Assembly: GCF_036206005.1 (NCBI RefSeq) | Contig: NZ_CP108143.1 | Span: 2,418,001-2,482,000, forward strand | Reading direction: 5' to 3' | DNA length: 64,000 bases | Origin: Streptomyces sp. NBC_00178 | GTDB lineage: Bacteria > Actinomycetota > Actinomycetes > Streptomycetales > Streptomycetaceae | Part shown: piece by piece, positions 21,124-27,948 of the stretch | Layout: every line of letters begins with the position of its first letter | Position numbering within the stretch: the stretch's first letter is position 1 | Made by a program: the position numbers and the translations under genes | Notes under the pieces: generated by a model | The model's input: only the letters and a program-made list of their open reading frames with translations | Databases searched by the model: none | What the model was told of the DNA's origin: nothing

Positions 21124-22694
21124 ACGTCCCCCTCCCCGATGTGCCCGAGGTCCGCGTCGTCGGCCTCCCCCAGCTGACCACCGGCTTCGACCTGGTGGAA
21201 CGCCTGGATCTCGCCATGCACCTGAAGGTGCACGGCCCGCTCGAACCGATGACGGGCGAGCGGCTCGCCGAGCTCGCCGAGGCCATCTCCCTGCGCGGCC
21301 GGGGCGGCGCGGGATTCCCGTTCGGGAAGAAGCTCCGCGCGGTGGCCAAGGCGTCCATACGGCGCGGAGTGAGGCCCGTCGTCGTGATCAACGGCAGTGA
21401 GGGCGAACCCGCATGCCGCAAGGACACCGTGCTGCTCAACCGGGCTCCGCACCTCATCCTGGACGGCGCGCTGCTCGCCGCCGAGGCGCTCGGCGCCCGC
21501 ACGCTCGTCGTGGCCGTCACGCGCAACTCCACGGAGATATCCGTCCGGTCCGCCCTGGCCGAGCGCGGCCTGTCCGACAAGCGCGGGCAGCACCTGCGGG
21601 CACGCGTGGTGCGTACCCCCGAGCGCATGGTCTCCGGGGAGGCGTCCGCCGTCATCCGGGCCGTGAACGGCGGTCCCGCCCTGCCCCCGGGGCGCCGCGA
21701 GCGCGCGGCCGAGTCGGGCGTAGCCGGCGCGCCGACGCTGCTGTCGAATGCGGAGACGTACGCCCAGCTCGCGGTCGCCGCGCGCATCGGTTCCCGCCGC
21801 TACGGGCACACGGGTCTGCACGACGAACCGGGCACGGTCCTGCTCACCGTCTCCGGAGCCGTGGCGACCCCGATGGTGATCGAGGTGCCCACCGGGGTGC
21901 CCCTGCGGTACGTCCTGCAGCTCGCGGGAGCCCCGCCCCTGCCTCAGGGGGTCCTCACCGGCGGCTATCACGGCAACTGGATCGACGCGATCGCCTCGCA
22001 CGACGCCGTGGTCTCCAGGGCCTCGCTGGCGGCGGCGGGAGGCGCACTGGGCGCCGGGGCCATCCTGCCGATCGGCCCCGACACCTGCCCGATCGGCGAG
22101 TCCCTGCGCATCGCGAACTGGCTCGCCGCCGAGACGGCCGGCCAGTGCGGTCCCTGCAAGCTGGGACTGCCGGCGGCGGCGGGGGGCCTCTCGGACGTGC
22201 TGAACGGCGGCGGGCCGGCGGCCCTGGAGGCGCTGCGCGAGGTGACCCAGGCCGTGAAGGGCCGCGGGGCCTGCAAGCACCCGGACGGCTCGGCGCGCTT
22301 CCTGTCGTCCACCCTCTCCGCCTTCACGGACGACCTCGCCGCACATGTTCTGGACGGCGGCTGCGGACGCGAGACGCTCGGCGTGCTGCCGCTGCCCGCC
22401 GCCGGATACGAGGACCTGGAGGAGTCCATCCCGAGCGGGGAGAAGCTCGCCGTGGACTGGACGCTCTGCCAGGGCCACGGACTCTGCGCGGACATCGTCC
22501 CCGAGCTGATCAGACTGGGACCCGACGGCTACCCCGCGCTCGCGGACGCCGCCGTTCCGATGCACCTGCGGGGCCGCGCCCAGCGAGCGGTACGCCGCTG
22601 CCCTGCGCTGGCCCTGCGTATCGAACAGGCCCCCGCGGAACGCCCCGCCCTGCCCAGCGCACAGCGCAAGGCACTGGGCAGCGGCCGGGGCTGA
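21120..22694 (+). CDS. NuoF-like flavoprotein fused to a C-terminal ferredoxin
   Basis: A 524-aa soluble protein. The start is TTG 21120, with AGGAG seven bases upstream and overlap with the TGA of the membrane gene, so translation is coupled. Residues about 50-110 hold the FMN/NADH site of NuoF (SLRGRGGAGFPFGKK, INGSEGEPACRKD), 230-330 an SLBB-like domain, and 335-395 the NuoF cluster region. The first cluster Cys is replaced by Ala (ETAGQCGPCKLG), leaving CxxC and a later Cys. Residues about 440-510 are a small ferredoxin (CQGHGLCADIVPEL and RRCPAL). It is not complex I, as no other nuo gene is near. It probably passes NAD(P)H electrons to the bis-heme partner. Confidence 0.82.
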   Translation: MNVPLPDVPEVRVVGLPQLTTGFDLVERLDLAMHLKVHGPLEPMTGERLAELAEAISLRGRGGAGFPFGKKLRAVAKASIRRGVRPVVVINGSEGEPACRKDTVLLNRAPHLILDGALLAAEALGARTLVVAVTRNSTEISVRSALAERGLSDKRGQHLRARVVRTPERMVSGEASAVIRAVNGGPALPPGRRERAAESGVAGAPTLLSNAETYAQLAVAARIGSRRYGHTGLHDEPGTVLLTVSGAVATPMVIEVPTGVPLRYVLQLAGAPPLPQGVLTGGYHGNWIDAIASHDAVVSRASLAAAGGALGAGAILPIGPDTCPIGESLRIANWLAAETAGQCGPCKLGLPAAAGGLSDVLNGGGPAALEALREVTQAVKGRGACKHPDGSARFLSSTLSAFTDDLAAHVLDGGCGRETLGVLPLPAAGYEDLEESIPSGEKLAVDWTLCQGHGLCADIVPELIRLGPDGYPALADAAVPMHLRGRAQRAVRRCPALALRIEQAPAERPALPSAQRKALGSGRG

Positions 22695-22725
22695 CCCGCC
22701 CGCACGGGAGGTGGGCCCAACGAAG

Positions 22726-22760
22726 AGAAGCGGGTCATCCGATCCGGATGACCCGCTTCT
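22726..22760. terminator. Bidirectional terminator between NuoF-like gene and tRNA-Ala
   Basis: Perfect 16-bp arms at 22726-22741 and 22745-22760 with a three-base loop. It ends the plus-strand redox genes and, on the minus strand, lies six bases after the tRNA. Confidence 0.8.
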
Positions 22761-22766
22761 TCACTG

Positions 22767-22839
22767 TGGAGCTAAGGAGAATTGAACTCCTGACCTCCTG
22801 CATGCCATGCAGGCGCTCTACCAACTGAGCTATAGCCCC
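22767..22839 (-). tRNA. tRNA-Ala (anticodon GGC), copy 1
   Basis: A 73-base cloverleaf read on the minus strand: acceptor GGGGCTA pairs with TAGCTCC, D arm GCTC/GAGC, anticodon arm CCTGC/GCAGG with loop ATGGCAT (anticodon GGC, decoding GCC/GCU), T arm AGGAG/CTCCT with TTCAATT. The discriminator is A and CCA is not encoded. It is identical to the copy at 23671-23743. Confidence 0.95.
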
Positions 22840-23012
22840 GCGCTGTTTGCCGCCCGGTTTCCCTGGCGACATCGAGAACATTACACGGTCCCCCCGGCCC
22901 ATCAAAAATCGTTTCCACCTGGGCCCGACCCGACCGGCGGCCGACGGCCCGGAGCGCGGTCCGTCCGGCTCCGACGGCCCTGAGCGCGGTCCGTCCGGCT
23001 CCGGCGGCCCCC

Positions 23013-23246
23013 TCAGGCGGTCGCGAAGGAGTAGAACCGCTTGAGCGTGCAGTGCTCCTCCAGGAGCCGGCCGTAGATGGGCTCCCCTTCGAGCTCGCGG
23101 TACGTCTCGATGGCGTCGCCTTTTATGATCAGCGCCCGCGCGCACTCTTCGCACCAGTACTGGAAATCCGCGTTGACGGGGTCCATGTCCCTGACGATGG
23201 GCGTGCCGCTGCCGCACCAGTCGCACTTCCGCCTGTGTGCACCCAT
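23013..23246 (-). CDS. Small zinc-ribbon protein, unknown function
   Basis: A 77-aa protein from ATG 23246, with GGAG nine bases upstream. It carries two paired cysteines, CDWC near residue 8 and CEEC near residue 33, enough for one zinc ribbon, followed by a charged helical part (GDAIETYRELEGEPIYGRLLEEH) and a third region with Cys66. It lies four bases after the stop codon of another small Cys-containing gene and between two identical tRNA-Ala genes. I recall such a protein as widely conserved in streptomycetes but know no function. A nucleic-acid or protein-binding role is only a guess. Confidence 0.72.
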   Translation of the reverse strand: MGAHRRKCDWCGSGTPIVRDMDPVNADFQYWCEECARALIIKGDAIETYRELEGEPIYGRLLEEHCTLKRFYSFATA

Positions 23247-23250
23247 TCGG

Positions 23251-23388
23251 TCAGCTCCGACTGTGGCCGCAGGCCGTGCACGCGAAGGAGTTCTTCCGCG
23301 GGACGGCGAATCCGCCGTCGGCGGTGCAGCCATGGGTCGCGGTGAGGGCAAGCGGCAGGTCGGGGACCCGTACGCGGCTCGCAGGCAT
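23251..23388 (-). CDS. 45-aa protein with CxxC motif
   Basis: A short frame from ATG 23388 with a strong ribosome site (GGGAGGGAG, four bases before the ATG). The product, MPASRVRVPDLPL at the start and SFACTACGHSRS at the end, has Cys21 and a C-terminal CTAC pair. It ends four bases before the start of the 77-aa zinc-ribbon gene, so the two are probably one operon. The good ribosome site, tight spacing and a shared Cys theme argue for a real gene. Its small size means this should be confirmed by conservation. Confidence 0.58.
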   Translation of the reverse strand: MPASRVRVPDLPLALTATHGCTADGGFAVPRKNSFACTACGHSRS

Positions 23389-23633
23389 CGCGCTCCCTCC
23401 CGATCGGTCCGTCGCCCCCTCCGGCGCTCCGATTCTGCCATGGCCCCGCAAGGGGGTCAGCCCGAAGACGACCCCGTCATCCGCCTTTGGCCTGAAGGAA
23501 CGGCACCGCGCGGGCCTGCCCGCCGCTGGAACGGGGTCCCCGGCACCCCGTCTCCCCTTGTGCCCGGCGGGGCAAGGCAGTTGGGAGGTTCCCGCGCGCG
23601 TTGCCGTCTCCGTCCCCGGCAGGGGACGAAAAA

Positions 23634-23665
23634 AAGATCCCGCCCCCTGCCGGGGACGGGATCTT
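23634..23665 (-). terminator. Intrinsic terminator of tRNA-Ala copy 2
   Basis: Nine-bp outer arms (23634-23642, 23657-23665) plus an inner GC stem, followed on the minus strand by a run of T residues (from 23635 down to 23629). It is one of the few textbook intrinsic terminators here, five bases after the tRNA. Confidence 0.88.
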
Positions 23666-23670
23666 CACTG

Positions 23671-23743
23671 TGGAGCTAAGGAGAATTGAACTCCTGACCT
23701 CCTGCATGCCATGCAGGCGCTCTACCAACTGAGCTATAGCCCC
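23671..23743 (-). tRNA. tRNA-Ala (anticodon GGC), copy 2
   Basis: Identical in all 73 positions to the tRNA at 22767-22839, with a nine-base identical 3' flank. CCA is not encoded. It is transcribed toward the two small Cys-rich genes but ends at its own terminator. The 5' end has no clear promoter that I can define. Confidence 0.95.
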
Positions 23744-23859
23744 GCTGTCCGCTGTGTTTCCCTGCGTTTCCGCGCTGCGAACAAGAAGAACTTTAGCCTG
23801 CGACCAGCCGGAAAGTGAAATCCGGTCCCGACCGGCGGCGGAAGGCCTCGCGGCACCCG

Positions 23860-24513
23860 TCAGTCGTCGTCCCCGAGCACGGGTTCGGGAAGCGTCCCGG
23901 CGTTGTGCTCGAGCAGACGCCAGCCCCGCGCGCCTTCCCCCAGGACGGACCAGCAGCAGTTCGACAGCCCGCCGAGCCCTTCCCAGTGGTGGGACTCGAG
24001 ACCGAGCAGCCGGCCGATGGTCGTCCGGATCGTGCCGCCGTGACTCACGACGACGAGGGTCCCCGCGTCCGGCAGCTTGCCGACGTGGTCCAGGACGACC
24101 GGGGCGGCTCTGTCGGCCACCTCGGTCTCCAGCTCGCCACCGCCCCGGCGCACGGGCTCACCGCGCTTCCACGCGGCGTACTGCTCGCCGTACTGCTCGA
24201 CGATCTCCTCGTGCGTGAGTCCTTGCCAGGCGCCCGCGTACGTCTCGCGCAGGGCGGAGTCGTGCGCGACGGTCAGGCCGGTGACCGCGGCGAGCTCGGC
24301 GGCCGTAGCCGCTGCCCGGCTCAGGTCGGACGCCACGATCGCGTCCGGCCCGAGCGAGGCGAGGAGCCGGGCGGCCCGGCGGGCCTGCCCGACGCCGGCC
24401 TCGGTCAGCTCGATGTCCGTGGACCCCTGGAAGCGCCGCTCCAGGTTCCACGCCGTCTGGCCGTGGCGCCAGAGGACGATCCTGCGGCCTCTGCCGCTCC
24501 TGCTGCCGTTCAG
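23860..24513 (-). CDS. Histidine phosphatase (phosphoglycerate mutase-like), CTG start
   Basis: A 217-aa member of the histidine phosphatase superfamily. The catalytic LWRHGQTAWN is near residue 16, the second Arg in DLSRA, the acid residue in the LRE region (ALRETYAGAWQGLTHEEI), and the second catalytic His in VVSHGGTIR. No ATG, GTG or TTG lies in frame upstream of the catalytic His; the only candidate is CTG 24513 overlapping the rsfS stop (CTGA), with GGAAGGTGAG just upstream. An ATG at 24336 would remove the active site. The operon context (nadD, LytR-like, rsfS) is conserved in actinobacteria. Related mycobacterial proteins act on phosphoglycerate-type or nucleotide substrates; the substrate here is unknown. 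Confidence 0.85.
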   Translation of the reverse strand: MNGSRSGRGRRIVLWRHGQTAWNLERRFQGSTDIELTEAGVGQARRAARLLASLGPDAIVASDLSRAAATAAELAAVTGLTVAHDSALRETYAGAWQGLTHEEIVEQYGEQYAAWKRGEPVRRGGGELETEVADRAAPVVLDHVGKLPDAGTLVVVSHGGTIRTTIGRLLGLESHHWEGLGGLSNCCWSVLGEGARGWRLLEHNAGTLPEPVLGDDD

Positions 24514-24941
24514 TTCTGCTCACCTTCCGTGCCGCCGTTGAGCTGGGCGTGCTCCTCGGCCTTGCCCCGGGTCTTGACCGCGTCCTCCGGGAGGGCGATC
24601 TCGGGGCAGTCCTTCCACAGGCGCTCGAGCGCGTAGAACACGCGCTCCTCGCTGTGCTGGACGTGGACGACGATGTCGACGTAGTCGAGCAGGATCCAGC
24701 GGGCGTCGCGGTCGCCCTCGCGGCGCACCGGCTTGGCGCCGAGCTCCTTCTGCAGCCGCTCCTCGATCTCGTCGACGATCGACTTGACCTGGCGGTCGTT
24801 GGGAGCCGAGGCCACGAGGAAGGCGTCGGTGATCGACAGGACGTCGCTGACGTCGTAGGCGATGATGTCGTGCGCGAGCCGGTCGGCCGCCGCCTGGGCG
24901 GCGGCGGTGATGAGCTCGATGGAGCGGTCCGTGGCGGTCAC
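24510..24941 (-). CDS. rsfS: Ribosomal silencing factor RsfS
   Basis: A 143-aa protein starting at GTG 24941. It has the RsfS/Iojap core: AHDIIAYDVSDVLSITDAFLVASAPNDRQVKSI is split over residues 24-56 and followed by RREGDRDARWILLDYVDIVVHV and a C-terminal YALERLW. RsfS binds L14 of the large subunit and blocks subunit joining when nutrients are short. It lies downstream of the LytR-like gene and is coupled to the histidine phosphatase by a four-base overlap. Confidence 0.96.
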   Translation of the reverse strand: MTATDRSIELITAAAQAAADRLAHDIIAYDVSDVLSITDAFLVASAPNDRQVKSIVDEIEERLQKELGAKPVRREGDRDARWILLDYVDIVVHVQHSEERVFYALERLWKDCPEIALPEDAVKTRGKAEEHAQLNGGTEGEQN

Positions 24942-25001
24942 ATGCAGGCTTTCGTCGGCGGTCAGATCAACCTCTAGGGTCTCACGGACCGCCGACAGCC
25001 C

Positions 25002-26762
25002 TTACGACGTCGCCTTCGGGATCTCGTAGTCCCGGCCGAGGACCACGGACACGTCCGCGTTGGCGGCGGGCTTGCCCTTCTCGGCCGCGCTCTCCGGCAG
25101 ACCGAGGGTCTTCGCGACCTCGACCGCCTTCGCCTTGTCCTCGGGCGCGCCGTAGACCACCGCGGACGAGGCCGCCGTGTCCGCCGTGCCCCCGTCGACG
25201 AAGGCGTAGCCGCCGTTGACCAGCTGGACCCGGGCGCTCTCGGTGCCGCGGGCGCTGCCGGTGGCGTTCTTGATGCCTACACGCACCGCCGCGTCCTGGT
25301 CCGGGGCCTTCACCTTGCCGCCGAGAACGTCCTTGACCACGCTCTCGGTGGCACTCTCGGTGAGGGTCCCGTCGTCCTGGACCGGGAGGAGTTCCGTCTT
25401 GTAGTCGCCGACCTTGGCGTGCCCGGCGAGCTTCGCCAGCGAGGCACCGAGGTCCTGCTCCGGCAGGGACGGATCGAGGATCTGCGCGAGCGTCTGAATC
25501 GTGACGGTCGCGGCCTTGGGGTCCTCCGAAAGCTTGCGGAGCACGCCGCGCATGACCTGTCCGAACCGCGTGAGCTGCTTGGCCTCGGGCTCACCAGGGC
25601 CCTGGTAGGTGGCGTACGCGACGGCCGCCTGGCCGCTCAGCGTCTGGGCCTCGCCCTTGCGGACCAGCGGTGAAGCGCCCTTCTCGGCGGCGGGCACCGC
25701 GGCGTCGGTGTCGACCTCGATGTTGCCGACGAGCTCGACGAGGTTCTCGAGGTAGGGCGTGTCGAGCCGCCAGGTGCCGCTGATGCTGGTGCCGAGCAGC
25801 GTGTCGATCGCCTCGCGGGTTCCGCTGGAGCCGTCGTCGTCGACCGACTTGCCCAGGGTGGTGGTGGAACCGTCGTCCCCGGCCACCGCGAGGGAGTTGG
25901 GCAGAAGGACGGTGGTGCCCTTCTTGGTGGTGACGTTGTCGACGAGCAGCGCCGTGGAGGTGCCGCCCTTCTTGGTGTTGTGCAGGTGGACGACTATGAC
26001 GTCCCTCTTCTGCGGGCCGGCGGCCGCGGCGGTCTGCTCGTCCTTGCCCGCGACACCCGGGATCTTTCCGGCGAACCAGAGGTAGCCGGCTCCCCCGACG
26101 ACCACGAGTGTCACGACGACTATCAGCGCGACCATCCGGTTGTGCCCGCGCCGCCGTGCCTCCTCGCGCCGCTCACTCCTGCTCTCGGTGAATTTCAGCC
26201 AGTCGATGACGTCTTCGGAGTTCTCGTCGGGCTCCTCGATGAAGGAGAACTGCTCCGTGCGGTAGTCACCGTCGGCGCGGCGCTGCCCGGGCACGCCGGT
26301 CCCGGCCTGCGGCTCGGGTTCACGCCGCTCGTCCGGCTGCGGCGGGGCGGCGACGGGAGCGGGGGCGGCGGCGGGCGCGGCGGGGGCGGGGACGGCGGCC
26401 CACTGCTGGGTGGAGTCGTTCACGACGGGCTGTGTGCCGGTGTCGTAGCCGTACCCGGCGTAGCCCTGGTCGTATCCGTAACCCTGCTGGCCCTGCTGCT
26501 GGGTGTGCTGGCCCTGGTGCTGCGTCTGCTGCGCCTGCTGGGCCGCGTACGGGTCGTACTGTTGCGTACCGGCGTACGGGTCGTAGCCGTAGCCCTGCTG
26601 GGGCTGCCCGTCCTGCTGGGGCTGCTGGGTCTGCTGCTGCGTGTACGGGTCGTACTGCTGCTGCCCCTGCTGCTGGTAGACCGGCTGCCCGTACTCGTCG
26701 TAGCCGATGATCTGCGGCTGCTGCTGGTAGTACGGGTCGTACGGGTTCTGGCGGTCGGTCAC
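25002..26762 (-). CDS. LytR/CpsA/Psr-like membrane protein with degenerate active site
   Basis: A 586-aa protein from GTG 26762, with GGAGAGG upstream. Residues 1-130 are cytoplasmic and very rich in Gln, Tyr and Gly (repeats of YDPYxxQQ), followed by a charged linker. One transmembrane helix lies near 205-228. Residues about 245-430 are extracytoplasmic and LCP-like, and 490-585 form a LytR_C domain (VRVGIKNATGSARGTES). The usual LCP arginine and aspartate residues (the RSD and PRD motifs) are not seen; the aligned stretches read GGTST and LPNSL. LCP proteins attach teichoic acids or other glycopolymers to peptidoglycan. The gene sits in the nadD-rsfS cluster, and a glycopolymer locus lies 10 kb away. 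Confidence 0.8.
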   Translation of the reverse strand: MTDRQNPYDPYYQQQPQIIGYDEYGQPVYQQQGQQQYDPYTQQQTQQPQQDGQPQQGYGYDPYAGTQQYDPYAAQQAQQTQHQGQHTQQQGQQGYGYDQGYAGYGYDTGTQPVVNDSTQQWAAVPAPAAPAAAPAPVAAPPQPDERREPEPQAGTGVPGQRRADGDYRTEQFSFIEEPDENSEDVIDWLKFTESRSERREEARRRGHNRMVALIVVVTLVVVGGAGYLWFAGKIPGVAGKDEQTAAAAGPQKRDVIVVHLHNTKKGGTSTALLVDNVTTKKGTTVLLPNSLAVAGDDGSTTTLGKSVDDDGSSGTREAIDTLLGTSISGTWRLDTPYLENLVELVGNIEVDTDAAVPAAEKGASPLVRKGEAQTLSGQAAVAYATYQGPGEPEAKQLTRFGQVMRGVLRKLSEDPKAATVTIQTLAQILDPSLPEQDLGASLAKLAGHAKVGDYKTELLPVQDDGTLTESATESVVKDVLGGKVKAPDQDAAVRVGIKNATGSARGTESARVQLVNGGYAFVDGGTADTAASSAVVYGAPEDKAKAVEVAKTLGLPESAAEKGKPAANADVSVVLGRDYEIPKATS

Positions 26763-26781
26763 AGGTGCCCCTCTCCGTGGC

Positions 26782-27399
26782 TCATTCGCCGCGGTACAGC
26801 TGGCGCTTGTCGATGTAGCGGACGACACCGTCCGGCACCAGGTACCAGACCGGCTCCCCTTGGGCGACCCTCGCCCGGCAGTCGGTGGACGAGATCGCCA
26901 GCGCGGGCACCTCCACCAGCGAGACACCGCCCTCGGGCAGTCCGTCGTCCGTCAGCACGTGACCCGGCCGGGTCACACCGATGAAGTGGGAGAGCGAGAA
27001 GAGTTCCTCGGCGTCCCGCCAGGTGAGGATCTGGGACAGGGCGTCGGCGCCGGTGATGAAGAACAGGTCCGCGTCACCGTGGGCCGTGCACAGATCCCGC
27101 AGCGTATCGATCGTGTAGGTCGGCCCGCCACGGTCGATGTCGCTGCGGCTCACCGAGAACTGCGGGTTGGACGCGGTGGCGATGACCGTCATGAGATAGC
27201 GGTCCTCGGCCGGGGACACCTGCTTGTGGCTTTTCTGCCACGGCTGTCCCGTCGGCACGAAGACGACTTCGTCCAGGTCGAAATGGGCGGCCACTTCGCT
27301 GGCCGCCACGAGGTGGCCGTGGTGGATCGGGTCGAATGTCCCGCCCATCACGCCGAGTCGGCGCTTGCCGCGTCCGGTAGGCACTTCCTGCTCTCCCAT
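26782..27399 (-). CDS. nadD: Nicotinate-nucleotide adenylyltransferase
   Basis: A 205-aa nucleotidyltransferase from ATG 27399. The mononucleotide-binding motif [11 protein letters not shown] starts near residue 14; the second motif [14 protein letters not shown] is near residue 175. It adenylates nicotinate mononucleotide in NAD synthesis. It ends 20 bases before the LytR-like gene, so the order nadD, LytR-like, rsfS, phosphatase is probably one operon. Confidence 0.97.
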   Translation of the reverse strand: MGEQEVPTGRGKRRLGVMGGTFDPIHHGHLVAASEVAAHFDLDEVVFVPTGQPWQKSHKQVSPAEDRYLMTVIATASNPQFSVSRSDIDRGGPTYTIDTLRDLCTAHGDADLFFITGADALSQILTWRDAEELFSLSHFIGVTRPGHVLTDDGLPEGGVSLVEVPALAISSTDCRARVAQGEPVWYLVPDGVVRYIDKRQLYRGE

Positions 27400-27438
27400 G
27401 CGTGCAGACCCTACTGGCACAGCTGTTCGTCCTGCGCC

Positions 27439-27600
27439 TCAGCGGTCCCGGTTGAAGCGGGTGGTGACCCAGAGCAGGAGCAGCAGCACGACGAGGGCGC
27501 CGCCACCGGTGAGATACGGGCTGAGGCTTTCGTGGTTGCCACCGTGCTCACCTTCGGCGGCGAGGTTGGCCAGCTGGTTCGCGGTGCTCGTGAGGCTCAT
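27439..27600 (-). CDS. 53-aa single-pass membrane protein
   Basis: A short frame from ATG 27600 to TGA 27439. The product begins MSLTSTANQLANLAAEGEHGG and has one transmembrane helix at about residues 30-48 (GGALVVLLLLLWVTTRF), ending in a positive tail NRDR. It is 40 bases upstream of nadD on the same strand. High third-position GC and clear membrane topology support a real gene. I know no function; the same position in other streptomycetes carries a similar small gene as far as I recall. Confidence 0.72.
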   Translation of the reverse strand: MSLTSTANQLANLAAEGEHGGNHESLSPYLTGGGALVVLLLLLWVTTRFNRDR

Positions 27601-27684
27601 CTTCTGCAGGACCTATCCATCGGGGATCTGGAGGGAGACGTCGCGCACATCGTATGCGGGAGCCGCGGGCACGCTCACGCCGAC

Positions 27685-27837
27685 TCAGTCGTTGTTGTCG
27701 TCGTTGCGGTATCCGCGCAGCAGGAACCAGCCGAGCAGAGCGGCTCCCACGAGCGAGACGAGGAGTACGACGCGGAGCGTGTCGCCCGGCCCCTGGTCCT
27801 CGGACACGGCGGCGAGCAGTACTGCGATGTGCGGCAT
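27685..27837 (-). CDS. 50-aa single-pass membrane protein
   Basis: A short frame from ATG 27837 to TGA 27685. The product begins MPHIAVLLAAVSEDQ and has a transmembrane helix at about 20-42 (RVVLLVSLVGAALLGWFLL) followed by a charged, Asn/Asp-rich tail (RNDDNND). GGAG-like purines (GGAGCGCCC) lie upstream of the ATG. It is the first gene of a run of three leading into nadD. Function is unknown. Confidence 0.7.
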   Translation of the reverse strand: MPHIAVLLAAVSEDQGPGDTLRVVLLVSLVGAALLGWFLLRGYRNDDNND

Positions 27838-27855
27838 TCCGGGCGCTCCTCAAAG

Positions 27856-27864
27856 TTATCCACA
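27856..27864. promoter_or_regulatory. Single consensus-like DnaA box
   Basis: TTATCCACA lies in the 111-base divergent promoter region between the 50-aa membrane protein and the M48 protease. It matches the classical DnaA box, but only one copy is present, so it is not an origin. Confidence 0.35.
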
Positions 27865-27948
27865 GCCCCCCGCACACCGTAGCGCCAGCACATACGCTGG
27901 CTTTTGTCAGGGGGACGAGCGACGTCTCGTACGAAACAGGGGGCATCC

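Noticed and set aside
22767..23743. Integration site of a mobile element between the duplicated tRNA-Ala genes
   Set aside because: No integrase and no att-like partial tRNA; the enclosed genes are small, high-GC and look native.
24336..24336. ATG 24336 as start of the histidine phosphatase
   Set aside because: It would delete the RHG catalytic motif that is encoded in frame upstream.
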